64,000 nucleotides of DNA from Paludisphaera borealis (lineage in GTDB: Bacteria > Planctomycetota > Planctomycetia > Isosphaerales > Isosphaeraceae). This document shows positions 53,324 through 62,540 of the stretch, one piece after another. Location of the stretch: NCBI RefSeq assembly GCF_001956985.1, contig NZ_CP019082.1, positions 6,572,001 to 6,636,000 on the forward strand, given 5' to 3'. Below the pieces are notes generated by a model, which saw nothing but the letters and a program-made list of their open reading frames with translations, searched no databases and was not told where the DNA came from. The position numbers and the translations under genes were made by a program. Every line of letters starts with the position of its first letter. Position 1 is the stretch's first letter.

Positions 53324-54851
53324 GTAAGCGGTCACGGCCTGGTATTGAACTTTGCCGTTGAGGGCGCTATACCGTCGTAATGACGAACGCGCCGCCGATC
53401 CCCGAGGAGCTTTGGAGTAAAGTGCCGCCTGACGCGCAGGCGGCCGTCGCCGCCGTGTTTCTGGCGACACAGCGGCGGATCGACGTTCTGGAGCGGCGGA
53501 TCGCCGATCTCGAGGCGCGGCTGAACCAGAACTCGACCAACTCGTCGAAGCCGCCGTCGTCGGACCCGATCGGGGTGAAGCGGAAGCCGCCGGCGCCGCC
53601 GTCGCGACGCAAGCGGGGCGGACAGCCCGGGCATCGCAGGGCGGTCCGGCCGCTGGTTCCGCCGGAGCAGCTCGACTCGTCGACCGACTGCAAGCCGACG
53701 TCGTGCCGGCGGTGCAAGGGGCCGCTCGACGGCGTCGATCCGGCGCCGTTGGTCCATCAGGTCGCCGAAATCCCCCGGTTCGATCCGTGGGTGGATCAGT
53801 ATCGGTTGCATCGTCTGACCTGCCCCGGCTGCGGCGCGTCGACTTGCGGCACGCTCCCCGAGGGGGGCTCCGCGAGTTGTTTCGGCCCGCGGCTCCAGGC
53901 GGTGCTGGCGACCCTGGCCGGGGCCTATCGGCTGAGCAAGCGGCAGATCCGCCAGTTGGCCGGCGACTTGCTGGGGCTGTCGATCTCCACCGGCATGATC
54001 GCCAAGTTGGAGCGGCGGTCGGCCCTCGCCCTGGCCGAACCCCACCGCGAACTGGCCGCGGCGGTCCACGAGGCGGCCGTGGTCAACGTCGACGAGACCG
54101 GCTGGCGCGAGCAAGGCCGTCGGGCCTGGCTGTGGGCGGCGACGACCCCGACCGCCACGGTCTTCGCGATCGCCGCGAACCGCTCCGGCGAGGTCGCCCG
54201 AAGCCTGCTCGGCGACAGGCCGGACCGGACCGTCGGCAGCGACCGCTTCAGCGCGTACAACTGGATCGCCGCGGCGGACCGGCAACTGTGCTGGAGCCAT
54301 CTCCGCCGCGATTTCCAGGCGATGATCGACCGCGGCGGGGTCGGCGCGAAGTTCGGCGGCCGGCTGCTGGGGTTGTCGAACCGGCTGTTCCGGATCCATC
54401 GCAAGGCGCGCGACGGACTGCTCGGCGGAGCGACATATCAAAAAGCGATCGGCGGTCTGGAACGGCTGGTCCACGCGACGCTGGAGGCCGGCGCGCGGTG
54501 CGCGAGCGAGCGGGCGGCCGGTACGTGCTCGGAGCTGTTGCGGCTGGAAGCCGGGCTGTGGAACTTCGCGCGGCGGCCGGGCGTCGAGCCGACCAACAAC
54601 GTCTCGGAACGCGCGGTGCGTCACGCCGTGATCTGGCGACGGATCAGCGGCGGGACCGCCAGCGCTTCGGGGAGTCGGTTCGTCGAGCGGATGCTGACGG
54701 TCGTCGCCACCTGCCGACGACAAGGCCGCAACGTGCTCGACTATCTGACCTCCGCCTTCCAGGCCCATCGCGCGGCCCTCGCCGTCCCATCGCTGACCCC
54801 GCCCTCAGTCGGCTCGCGCTGATTCAACAGCGCCGACCCGTGAACGGTTAC
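53324..54851. mobile_element. IS66-family insertion sequence (complete)
   Basis: A 1,528-base element. Its left end begins GTAAGCGGTCACGG (53324-53337); its right end, read inwards, begins GTAACCGTTCACGG (54851-54838), matching at 12 of 14 positions. An exact 8-base target repeat, as usual for IS66, flanks it, and it carries a single intact transposase gene. It lies between ricT and the VHL-beta-like gene, in a formerly intergenic site. Confidence 0.93.
53380..54822 (+). CDS. IS66-family transposase
   Basis: A 480-residue transposase with a leucine-rich N-terminus (QRRIDVLERRIADLEARLNQ), a serine- and proline-rich linker (NSSKPPSSDP), a zinc-binding part (C104, C109, C112, C148, C151) and a DDE core: D238 in VNVDETGW, D288 in VGSDRFSAYNW, E410 in PTNNVSERAV. 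No accessory tnpA/tnpB genes are present in the element, so it is the one-gene type. No stop or shift interrupts it, so it may be active. Confidence 0.94.
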   Translation: MTNAPPIPEELWSKVPPDAQAAVAAVFLATQRRIDVLERRIADLEARLNQNSTNSSKPPSSDPIGVKRKPPAPPSRRKRGGQPGHRRAVRPLVPPEQLDSSTDCKPTSCRRCKGPLDGVDPAPLVHQVAEIPRFDPWVDQYRLHRLTCPGCGASTCGTLPEGGSASCFGPRLQAVLATLAGAYRLSKRQIRQLAGDLLGLSISTGMIAKLERRSALALAEPHRELAAAVHEAAVVNVDETGWREQGRRAWLWAATTPTATVFAIAANRSGEVARSLLGDRPDRTVGSDRFSAYNWIAAADRQLCWSHLRRDFQAMIDRGGVGAKFGGRLLGLSNRLFRIHRKARDGLLGGATYQKAIGGLERLVHATLEAGARCASERAAGTCSELLRLEAGLWNFARRPGVEPTNNVSERAVRHAVIWRRISGGTASASGSRFVERMLTVVATCRRQGRNVLDYLTSAFQAHRAALAVPSLTPPSVGSR

Positions 54852-54859
54852 CTGGAATC
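54852..54859. repeat. 8-bp target site duplication, right copy
   Basis: CTGGAATC immediately right of the IS66 element, identical to the left copy at 53316-53323. Confidence 0.9.
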
Positions 54860-54931
54860 AATGGCCGCCTTACTTCGCCTGGACCGAACGACCGCCCGAC
54901 TTCCGATCGCTTGTCCCATGAGATTCCCAAC

Positions 54932-56119
54932 ATGAGAACGCCCGCGTGCTTCGTCCCTCTGAACTGGCTCCTCGTCGTCATGCTTGGAGGCGTCGTGCAA
55001 ATCAAGGCGTGCGAGCGGCCCGAGCTTCAGATCATCAACGGAAGCTCACAGCCGATCGAGATCTTCTGGCTGAAATCCGACGCCGAGCGCGTGCCGAACG
55101 GGACGGCGGCACCGGGAGAAGCGAGGGTCATCCAGACCACGATCGGGCATCGCTTCAGGATCGTCGGACGCGACGACGGCGCGGAAGCGGTGGTCACGGC
55201 GACGTTGCCGGTGCAAGCGTTCCGCTTTCAGCCCTCGTTGCGAGGCAAGGCGATCGAGAACGCGGAAGGTCAGGTGATCCCGCCGCCGGGAAGCGCCGCC
55301 GTCCCGCCCTTCTACGCCAAATTCATCAGCGCACGGGGTTTTCCGATCGTGGCGTCGGCGCGGGTGAACGATTACGCCTTGAAAGAGGCGGCGTTCCTCG
55401 TGAATGCGATGCTCGACAAACGGCCCGACGTCCGCGCCGCGATGATCCGGAGCGGCTCTCGGCTGTGCATCATGGCGTACGATGAGTTCACGACCGACCT
55501 GCCGGAGTTCCAGAACCTCGGCGATACGAAGCAGTCCGGCGGCCTGGACGGCAAGAGCTTCTGGGACGCCCGCGCACGGGGCCTCGGCGGCAGTCGAACA
55601 GATCCCTATTGCTCATGCGGTGAAGAGAACTTGCTGGGCTACGCCGGCGATCCGTACGCGATCGAGAACATCCTGATCCATGAGTTCGCGCACAACATCC
55701 ACCTGCGCGGCATGGTGAACGTCGATCCGACTTTCGACACGCGCCTGAGGGAGACGTACGCCAAGGCGATGGCGCAGGGTTTGTGGAAGGGAAAATACGC
55801 GTCGGTCGATCCGCACGAGTACTTCGCCGAAGGAGTCCAGTCCTGGTTCGACGATAACCGCGAGAACGACCACGACCACAACCACGTCAACACGCGGGCC
55901 GAGCTGCTGGAATACGACCCCGGACTCGCCGCGCTGTGCCGGGAAGTCTTCGGCGACACCGTCCTGGTCTACACAAAGCCCGCCACTCGACTCTCGGGCC
56001 ATCTGGCCGGCTACGACCCGAGCAAGGCGCCGACGTTCGTCTGGCCTCCTCGACTGGACAAAGCTCGGTCGGCGATTCAGAACGAGGCTCAAACACGCGA
56101 CCGCAAGGCGAACCAATGA
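54932..56119 (+). CDS. VHL-beta-like, HExxH metallopeptidase-like protein
   Basis: A 395-residue protein, ATG 54932, with a signal-like hydrophobic N-terminus (PLNWLLVVMLGGVVQIKAC). Residues 28-80 resemble the VHL beta domain (LQIINGSSQPIEIFWL and TIGHRFRIVGRD). The C-terminal half has a zinc motif HEFAH (H250, E251, H254) and a later glutamate (E300 in HEYFAEG) that could be the third ligand, as in gluzincins. Probably exported and able to cleave protein; substrate unknown. Upstream sequence is interrupted by the IS66 element, which may have changed its promoter. Confidence 0.65.
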   Translation: MRTPACFVPLNWLLVVMLGGVVQIKACERPELQIINGSSQPIEIFWLKSDAERVPNGTAAPGEARVIQTTIGHRFRIVGRDDGAEAVVTATLPVQAFRFQPSLRGKAIENAEGQVIPPPGSAAVPPFYAKFISARGFPIVASARVNDYALKEAAFLVNAMLDKRPDVRAAMIRSGSRLCIMAYDEFTTDLPEFQNLGDTKQSGGLDGKSFWDARARGLGGSRTDPYCSCGEENLLGYAGDPYAIENILIHEFAHNIHLRGMVNVDPTFDTRLRETYAKAMAQGLWKGKYASVDPHEYFAEGVQSWFDDNRENDHDHNHVNTRAELLEYDPGLAALCREVFGDTVLVYTKPATRLSGHLAGYDPSKAPTFVWPPRLDKARSAIQNEAQTRDRKANQ

Positions 56120-56214
56120 CGAAGGCTGAGGGTCGCGGAGATCCGTCTTCTATCGCCGGGCCCGAATCGACATAATACGCGCGGACGATTCGGCTCGAAT
56201 AAGGATGCTCGACG

Positions 56215-56433
56215 ATGATCAAAGAAGAACTGCTGGCTCTCCTGGTTTGCCCGCTCGGCCGCGCCCCCCTGCGGCTCGAAGGCGAAACGCTCGTCTGCAC
56301 CCGTTGCGGCCTGCGCTACGCCATCAACGACGGCATCCCCAACATGCTCTACGAGGAAGCCGAGCTTCCCGAGGGCGTCAAATCGATCGCCGACCTTGAA
56401 TGCTCCAAGGCGGGCGACGTCAAACCGTCGTGA
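56215..56433 (+). CDS. Trm112 family protein
   Basis: A 72-residue protein with C12PLG, C28xxC31 and the conserved YAINDGIPNML block of Trm112/YcaR proteins. In Trm112 these residues bind zinc and the protein activates methyltransferases; the second cysteine of the first knuckle is absent here, as in many bacterial members. A strong hairpin terminator follows 13 bases after the stop. Confidence 0.85.
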   Translation: MIKEELLALLVCPLGRAPLRLEGETLVCTRCGLRYAINDGIPNMLYEEAELPEGVKSIADLECSKAGDVKPS

Positions 56434-56441
56434 CCCAAATG

Positions 56442-56470
56442 AAAAGAGCGAGGGGGACGGCCCCTCGCTC
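56442..56470. terminator. Strong bidirectional hairpin terminator
   Basis: GAGCGAGGGG (56446-56455) and CCCCTCGCTC (56461-56470) form a 10-base-pair stem with loop GACGG. On the minus strand TTTT follows (56445-56442), a good end for the DUF1501 transcript; it may also end the Trm112 transcript. Confidence 0.8.
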
Positions 56471-56503
56471 CGGAGTTGATCGAACGTCGCCGAGAGCCGA
56501 GAC

Positions 56504-57895
56504 TCAGGCGAGGATCTCCTTGGCGACGACGCCCGCGACGTCGGTGAGGCGGAAGTCGCGGCCGGCGTAGCGGTAGGTCAAACGCTCGTGGTCCAGGCCC
56601 ATCAGGGCGAGGATCGTGGCGTGAAGGTCGTTGGTGTGCATCCGGCCTTCGACGGCGTTGAGGCCGAACTCGTCCGAAGAGCCGAACGAGAAGCCCGGCT
56701 TGACGCCGGCGCCGGCCAGCCACATCGGATAGCCGGTGATGTTGTGGTCGCGACCGTCCACGCCCTGCGACGTCGGCAGGCGGCCGAACTCGCTGCCGAA
56801 GAGGATCAGCGTCTCGTCGAGCAGCCCGCGCTGGGACAGGTCGGCCAGGAGGGCGGCGGTGGCCTGGTCGGTCGCCTTGGCGTTGTTGATGAGACCGTTG
56901 TGCAAGTTGGTGTGGTGGTCCCACCCCGGCTGCGCGACCTCGACGAACCGGACGCCGGCCTCGCTGAGACGCCGGGCCATGAGGCACTGGCGGGCGAAGC
57001 TGCCGGCCGGACCGGGCTTCACGCCGTAGGCGTCGAGCACCGACTGCGGCTCCTTCGAGATGTCGAGCAGCTCGGGAACCTTCCCCTGCATCTTGAACGC
57101 CATCTCGTACGACTCGATCACGCCGTCAAGCTGGTCGGGCGCGCCGGGTGTCGCGCCTAGGTCGCGGTTCATGGCCTGGACCAGGTCGATCTGCTTGCGC
57201 TGGAGCGTGTCGCGAGCCTGCGCCTTGAGGTTGGGCAGGTAGCCGACGTCGCTGACCTTCGTCCCCTGGAAGTGGGCGGGGAGGAACGCGCTGCCGTAGT
57301 TGACCGCCCCGCCGAAGTTGGCGGGGGGGTTGATGGTGACGTAGCCGGGGACGTCCTGGTTCTCGGTCCCCAGGCCGTACATCAGCCAGGCGCCGAGCGA
57401 CGGCCGCGTCAGCGACGCGAGCGCCGCGCCGGTGTGAAGCTGGATCACCGCTTCGGGGTGCGCCGGCGTGTCGGTATGCAGGCCCTTGATGAAGCAGAGC
57501 TTGTCGACGTGCTGCGCCACGTGCGGATACAGCTCGGAGACCCAGGTCCCGGTCTGGCCGTACTGGGCGAACTTGAACTTCGACGCCGTGAGCGTGCCGC
57601 CGCCGGGCCCGACCTTGCCGTCGCTCTTTTGAAGCGTCGGCTTGTAGTCGAACGTGTCCATCTGCGACATCGCGCCGCTCATGAACAAGAAGATGATCCG
57701 CTTGGCCTTCACCGGGAAGTGCGGCTGCTTGGACGACAGCGGCCCGGGCTTCGCCGGACTTGCGGCGTTCGCCCGGGGCGCATTCTCGCCGAGAAGCCCA
57801 GCCAGGGCGAGATAGCCGAACCCGGTCCCGGCGTTCTTGAGCACCTGCCGGCGAGAGAGGCCTCCGATGATGGGAAGCGAGGGGAAATCAGGCAT
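56504..57895 (-). CDS. DUF1501 secreted protein
   Basis: A 463-residue protein, start at ATG 57895 with AGGATCG upstream (57910 is less supported). A twin-arginine signal (SRRQVLKNA) is followed by a DUF1501 core (KRIIFLFMSGAMSQMDTFDYKP, VRFVEVAQPGWDHHTNLH, ILFGSEFGRLPTSQGVDGRDH). These planctomycete proteins of alkaline phosphatase/sulfatase-like fold are usually paired with DUF1549/DUF1553 cytochrome proteins, as here, 71 bases upstream. Function in a periplasmic redox or degradative process is assumed, not known. Confidence 0.85.
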   Translation of the reverse strand: MPDFPSLPIIGGLSRRQVLKNAGTGFGYLALAGLLGENAPRANAASPAKPGPLSSKQPHFPVKAKRIIFLFMSGAMSQMDTFDYKPTLQKSDGKVGPGGGTLTASKFKFAQYGQTGTWVSELYPHVAQHVDKLCFIKGLHTDTPAHPEAVIQLHTGAALASLTRPSLGAWLMYGLGTENQDVPGYVTINPPANFGGAVNYGSAFLPAHFQGTKVSDVGYLPNLKAQARDTLQRKQIDLVQAMNRDLGATPGAPDQLDGVIESYEMAFKMQGKVPELLDISKEPQSVLDAYGVKPGPAGSFARQCLMARRLSEAGVRFVEVAQPGWDHHTNLHNGLINNAKATDQATAALLADLSQRGLLDETLILFGSEFGRLPTSQGVDGRDHNITGYPMWLAGAGVKPGFSFGSSDEFGLNAVEGRMHTNDLHATILALMGLDHERLTYRYAGRDFRLTDVAGVVAKEILA

Positions 57896-57966
57896 TTTAT
57901 CGATCCTCATCTTGAGATGCTTTCATGAAAACTCGTGATCGACGACCGGTGAAAGACGTCAGGCCG

Positions 57967-60651
57967 TCACTTGATATAGCGGAACTCAGCACTTCCGAAG
58001 AGCGCCTGGCAGAAGCTCGCCCAGGCGGCGGCGCGGGGGGTGGAGGCGCGAATCACCTCTTCCTTGACCGGCTCGTCCACGGGGATGACCTGATCCGGGT
58101 CGATCGGCGGCTTGGCCGCGGCGAGGCCTTTCGCCCCCTTGGCGTCGTCGCCCGCTCCCGCTCCACCGGTCGCTCCGGCAGTGACGGCGTTGTCGTCGAT
58201 GACGACGGTGTCGGACGGCCCGTGCGAAGCTTCACCGTTGGAAGCGATCACGTCGGCCTCGCTCGTCTCATACTCGGCGAGGAAGCGGCGTCCGCGTTCG
58301 ACTTCGGCAGGCGTCGGTCCGCGTCCGAGGGTCAGGCGATACGCCAGTTCGAGGCGGGCCGCGTCGTCCAGCTCGGTGCGTGCGAGGAGCCGGTCCGCCA
58401 GGGTCAGCGAATGGCGCCGCACGAACGGATCGTTCAGGAAGTAGAGGGCCTGGGTGGCGACGGTCGTCGTGTCGCGGCTGCCCGTCACCATGCTCTGCTC
58501 GGCGAAGTCGAAGACCTCCAGCGAGGTCGGCGTCAGGCCGCGGAGCAGGGGGAGGTAGATGCTGCGGTCGGCGCTGGCGAGAGCCTGATCAGCCAGCGTC
58601 CGGGCGAGCGGGCCATTGTTCGGCAGTTCCATCACCTTCAAATCCTTCGCCGCCGAGCCCTCGGGACGTGTGCGCCGGAGCGAGCCGTCGGCGGCGAGCG
58701 TCGCGTCGCGGATCTCCTCGCCGGCCAGCCGCCGAGGGGCGTGCCGCCAGACGAAGCGATCGGCCGGGTCGACGTTCATATTCCCCGGCACGGCTTCGGA
58801 CGAGAGGCTGTAGGCCCGGCTGAGGACGATCTTCCTGACCAGCTTCTTGACCGACCAGCCGTCGGCGACGAAGCCCCTGGCCAGGTAGTCGAGCAGTTCG
58901 GGATGCGACGGCACGTCGCCGTTGACGCCGAAGTTGTCGACGGTCTTGACCAGCCCCTGATCGAACAGGTGCTGCCAGACGCGATTGACCATCACGCGAG
59001 ACGTGAGCGGGTTGTTCGGGCTGGTGATCCACTGCGCCAGTTCGAGCCGACCGCTCTGCTTCGGGTTGAGCTTAGGAGCGTCGGGAACGGCCGGAACGCT
59101 GAGGAACCCGCGCGGCACGACCGGTCCGAGCTTCTCGGCCTCGCCCCGGATGCGAACCTCGGTGTCGGCGATCTGCTTGGCGTCGCGGACGCCGAGCGCG
59201 ACCTTGCCCTTGGTCGCAGGGTCAGTCAGAGCCCCGAGTTCCGCCTGCGCTTTGTTCATCTTCTGGCGGAACTGGAACTGCTTCGGGCGGCCGTTCGGCT
59301 GGATCGCCAGCCCTTCGGGCGTGCCTTGAATCTTCCGGAATTCCTTGCGAGCGTCCTCGAAGGCCTTGGTCGCCTTCGCGACCTTCTCGGCGAACGCCGG
59401 ATCGTCTTCGGCCTTGACCACCTTGCCGAGCGGGACGAGCATCGCCGTATCGTAGTAGTCGAGCCCGCCGCCCCCCATCTTGTTGCGGACGCCGGCGCAC
59501 AGGTCGGTGCTCTGGAAGATGCCGGCCAGGGCGTAGTAGTCGCTCGTGGGAATCGGGTCGAACTTGTGGTCGTGGCAGCGGGCGCAGCTCGCCGTGACGG
59601 CAAGGAACGACCGGCTCACGGCGTCGATCTGCTCGTCGACGTTGTCCATGATGAACCGGACCTTGAACCGCTGGTTCACGTCCTTCTGACCAACAGCCAG
59701 GAAGCCCGTGGCGACCGCGTGCTCGTCCTTCTCTTCCTGCGACGAGGCGGGAAGCAAGTCGCCGGCCACTTGCTCGCGGATGAACTGGTCGTACGGCTTG
59801 TCGTGCGTGAAGGCGTCGATCACGTAGTCGCGATACCGCCACGAGTGGGGATACGGGACGTTGCGTGAGCCGCCCGTCGACTCGCTGTAGCGGGCGACGT
59901 CCAGCCAGTGCCTCGCCCACCGCTCGCCGAACGCCGGCGAGGCGATGAGTTGGTCGACGACCTTCGCGAACGCCTCGGGCGAGCTGTCCGCGACGAAGTC
60001 CGAAACCGCTTCGGGCGTCGGCGGGAGGCCGGTCAGGTCGAACGTGGCGCGGCGGATCAACACCGTCTTGTCGGCGTCGCCCACCGGCTTGAGCCCCTTC
60101 TCTTCGAGCTTGGCGAGGATGAAGCGGTCGACGTCGTCGCGCGGCCAGGCGGCGTCGCGAACGGCGGGAGGCGTCGCCTCACGCAGCGGCTGCCAGGCCC
60201 AGTGCTCGGCGCGAAGCTTGTCGTACTTCGCGTCGTGCTTGGTGAGATCGATCCCGACGGCCGCCGACGGCCAGGCCGCCCCGTCCTTGATCCACTGCGT
60301 GAGATCGGCGATCTGCTCGGCGGTGAGCGTCTTCTTGGGCGGCATCTTGGGCGCGTCGTCCGCGTGCGCCACAGTCTGGATGAGTAGGCTCTCTTCCGGC
60401 TTGCCCGGCACAACGGCCGGCCCCCGGTCGCCGCCTTGCACCAGGCCGTTGCGATCGTCGACCCGGAGCCCGCTCTTGCCGCCGGAATTCGCCGAGTGGC
60501 AGTTGTAGCAATTGTCGACAAGCAGGGGACGGATCTTCTTCTCAAAAAACTCCACCTTGCCGGCTTCGGAAGTGGAGCGTTGCTCATCAGCCGTCGCCGG
60601 GACTACGCCCAGCAGCGCTACGGCCAGAACTCGGAACGGACGGTTTACCAT
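57967..60651 (-). CDS. DUF1549/DUF1553 protein with planctomycete cytochrome-c domain
   Basis: An 894-residue exported protein; ATG 60651 with GAGGGC upstream. The N-terminal planctomycete-type cytochrome domain has the heme site C48YNCH52 and a methionine in MPPKK that may be the second ligand. Then come DUF1549 (DVDRFILAKLEEKGL, TFDLTGLPPTPEAV, RHWLDVARYSESTG) and DUF1553 (LTSRVMVNRVWQHLFDQGLV, VNGDVPSHPELLDYL). The long upstream frame to 60723 lacks support. Together with the DUF1501 neighbour it forms the common planctomycete pair. Confidence 0.86.
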   Translation of the reverse strand: MVNRPFRVLAVALLGVVPATADEQRSTSEAGKVEFFEKKIRPLLVDNCYNCHSANSGGKSGLRVDDRNGLVQGGDRGPAVVPGKPEESLLIQTVAHADDAPKMPPKKTLTAEQIADLTQWIKDGAAWPSAAVGIDLTKHDAKYDKLRAEHWAWQPLREATPPAVRDAAWPRDDVDRFILAKLEEKGLKPVGDADKTVLIRRATFDLTGLPPTPEAVSDFVADSSPEAFAKVVDQLIASPAFGERWARHWLDVARYSESTGGSRNVPYPHSWRYRDYVIDAFTHDKPYDQFIREQVAGDLLPASSQEEKDEHAVATGFLAVGQKDVNQRFKVRFIMDNVDEQIDAVSRSFLAVTASCARCHDHKFDPIPTSDYYALAGIFQSTDLCAGVRNKMGGGGLDYYDTAMLVPLGKVVKAEDDPAFAEKVAKATKAFEDARKEFRKIQGTPEGLAIQPNGRPKQFQFRQKMNKAQAELGALTDPATKGKVALGVRDAKQIADTEVRIRGEAEKLGPVVPRGFLSVPAVPDAPKLNPKQSGRLELAQWITSPNNPLTSRVMVNRVWQHLFDQGLVKTVDNFGVNGDVPSHPELLDYLARGFVADGWSVKKLVRKIVLSRAYSLSSEAVPGNMNVDPADRFVWRHAPRRLAGEEIRDATLAADGSLRRTRPEGSAAKDLKVMELPNNGPLARTLADQALASADRSIYLPLLRGLTPTSLEVFDFAEQSMVTGSRDTTTVATQALYFLNDPFVRRHSLTLADRLLARTELDDAARLELAYRLTLGRGPTPAEVERGRRFLAEYETSEADVIASNGEASHGPSDTVVIDDNAVTAGATGGAGAGDDAKGAKGLAAAKPPIDPDQVIPVDEPVKEEVIRASTPRAAAWASFCQALFGSAEFRYIK

Positions 60652-60801
60652 TGAAAATAAGCCCTCGCAATTCGCCGATGCATGTGATACGGACCGGACG
60701 GCGGGCTTGAGCTGAGCCAACACCGCCCAGCCCGACAGTCTTTGGGATGTAAGGTTTGAAGCATTCTTGCGCGGGGAGGAATTCCCCGTCGCACTTGGTA
60801 A

Positions 60802-61959
60802 TCAATAGCTGTCGGAGGAGACGATCTCGCCCTGCTTGATGGAGCCGAGCGCCCAGACCGTGGGATCGCTGGTGGTGTCCTTGAGGAACCGGACCGAGCC
60901 GTCGAACAGCAGGACGTTGGCACCGCCGGGATGGAAGCTGCTCAGGCCGAACACGCCGGGGTTCTCGATGCCGCTGGCGGCCGCGTTGCAGTTGGGGTAC
61001 TTCGAATTCGGGGGGAGCAGCACGTTGCCCATCGTGTAGCCCGTCAACCCGAAGGCCCACGACTCACCAAGCGTCGGCGACTTGGGCTTGCGTCCGCCGC
61101 CCGACGCCCACAACTGACCGCACTGCTCCAGCCAGGGCTTGAAGCTCGCGACGAGGGCCGGGCTGGGCATGTTCAGCGTCCCGTCGTTCCGCTTGGTCCC
61201 CGCGGGAAAGGTGCCGTTGAAGACGACGTCCTGGATCGAGTAGGTGGCGAGCACTCCGCTGCCGGTCTTCCACTCGCCGAACGCGAGCGTGTTGCTCGTT
61301 CCATCCGAGATCTCGGCGAGCTTGGTGACGTGCCCCTTCGTGCCGACGTAAGGGAACGGACCGTTGGGCGGCCCCTGGGCCTGCTGGGCCGCGAACTCCA
61401 GGCTCGATCCGACCGAGGCGAAGTAGTTGTTCCCCACGGCTTGCAACCCGTTGAACACGCTGTCGCCGCCCTGGATGGTCCAGCTCGGCGCGGGACTCGA
61501 CGGGCAGAGGAACGTCTGAAGCCTCGTGAGCGTGACGGTCGAGTTCATCATGTCGCCGACCGGCTCGTTGAATATCGCCACGCTGAAGTTCAGGGCGTTG
61601 AACAGCGAAGCCTGTTCGACGTAGTTGAGCATCCGGGCGTGGACGCTCGGGCCTTGGTTGTTCGCAAACGTCGGAGAGTAGATATTGCCGTTGAGAAAGT
61701 AAGCCAATGCCCCCGGAGGGAACGAACCATTCGAGCTCTCATAGTTCAGCAGCCCCAGGCCGATCTGCTTGAGGTTGTTGGTGCACTGAATCCGCCGGGC
61801 GGCCTCCCTGGCCGACTGCACGGCCGGGAGCAGCAGGGCGATCAAGACGGCGATAATCGCGATGACCACCAACAGTTCAATGAGCGTGAACCCCTTGCGA
61901 ACAGATCGCAAGGACGGCCAAGCCGACATCGTCCGATCAAGGCGGGAAGAAACAGGCAT
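60802..61959 (-). CDS. DUF1559 pseudopilin-like protein
   Basis: A 385-residue protein with start at ATG 61959 (GGAG seven bases upstream). A prepilin-type N-terminus ([19 protein letters not shown]; cleavage between G23 and F24) is followed by a DUF1559 domain ([20 protein letters not shown]) and the terminal [15 protein letters not shown] block. This family is hugely expanded in planctomycetes and is presumed to assemble at the envelope by type II secretion machinery. Confidence 0.88.
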   Translation of the reverse strand: MPVSSRLDRTMSAWPSLRSVRKGFTLIELLVVIAIIAVLIALLLPAVQSAREAARRIQCTNNLKQIGLGLLNYESSNGSFPPGALAYFLNGNIYSPTFANNQGPSVHARMLNYVEQASLFNALNFSVAIFNEPVGDMMNSTVTLTRLQTFLCPSSPAPSWTIQGGDSVFNGLQAVGNNYFASVGSSLEFAAQQAQGPPNGPFPYVGTKGHVTKLAEISDGTSNTLAFGEWKTGSGVLATYSIQDVVFNGTFPAGTKRNDGTLNMPSPALVASFKPWLEQCGQLWASGGGRKPKSPTLGESWAFGLTGYTMGNVLLPPNSKYPNCNAAASGIENPGVFGLSSFHPGGANVLLFDGSVRFLKDTTSDPTVWALGSIKQGEIVSSDSY

Positions 61960-62078
61960 GCGATACTCCATCGAATGCGGGCCGTCTCTGGCTGGTCCAG
62001 TCGACGGGCGGCGGGGAGATCAACACGCCTCTCGAGGACGAGTCGGCGGAGTAGACATCAGCGGATCGTCACGCGCTC

Positions 62079-62264
62079 TCAGCGCAGCCGCTGCTTCTCC
62101 AGGCGATCGATCTGAACGATCTGACCATCCTGAATGATCACGCGAACCTCGCCGTAGCGGATGCCCCGTACGGCGGCCCGCACTTGATCGAGATCGAGAT
62201 CGCCCGCCGGGATGGGAAACCCTTCGCGGTCGATGTTTCTCGTGCTCAGAGGTTTGTTCACCAT
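62079..62264 (-). CDS. DUF2292 (YezD-like) protein
   Basis: A 61-residue protein, ATG 62264 with GAGG upstream. Its last 30 residues (VRGIRYGEVRVIIQDGQIVQ then IDRLEKQRLR) match the DUF2292/YezD family, often found with sulfur-metabolism genes in Bacillus. Here it heads a leftward run with DUF1559 and DUF1549 genes. A TTGACA promoter lies 104 bases upstream. Confidence 0.72.
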   Translation of the reverse strand: MVNKPLSTRNIDREGFPIPAGDLDLDQVRAAVRGIRYGEVRVIIQDGQIVQIDRLEKQRLR

Positions 62265-62367
62265 GATCGCCTCGGGGGTCTTCCAGATCCTTGCATCCGC
62301 TGGCAAGCGTGGCATTCATCACGCGAACCAAGCCTTGACCGGGTCGCGGGGACGGTCGCCGAAAACG

Positions 62368-62397
62368 AATATCCTCTATGTCTATCGACATTGTCAA
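62368..62397 (-). promoter_or_regulatory. Promoter with dyad operator for DUF2292 gene
   Basis: On the minus strand TTGACA (62397-62392) and GATATT (62373-62368) are 18 bases apart. Between them lies the dyad ATGTC-4-GACAT (62378-62391), a likely repressor or activator site overlapping the spacer. Confidence 0.55.
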
Positions 62398-62540
62398 GAT
62401 TTCTTCTTGAAGCCCGACCAGGAAAATTTCTGTTCACTCGACGGGCACCGGAATGGGGCCTTGGAAACCTGCCCATTGACTCGGTGCTCGACGCCGCCTG
62501 AGAATCAGCGGGATTCGCGTGCGAGGCGAGGGAGGCTGCG

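Noticed and set aside
57925-59868. A 647-codon rightward frame
   Set aside because: It lies wholly antisense to the DUF1549/DUF1553 gene, whose motifs are unmistakable; the rightward product is arginine- and valine-rich noise.
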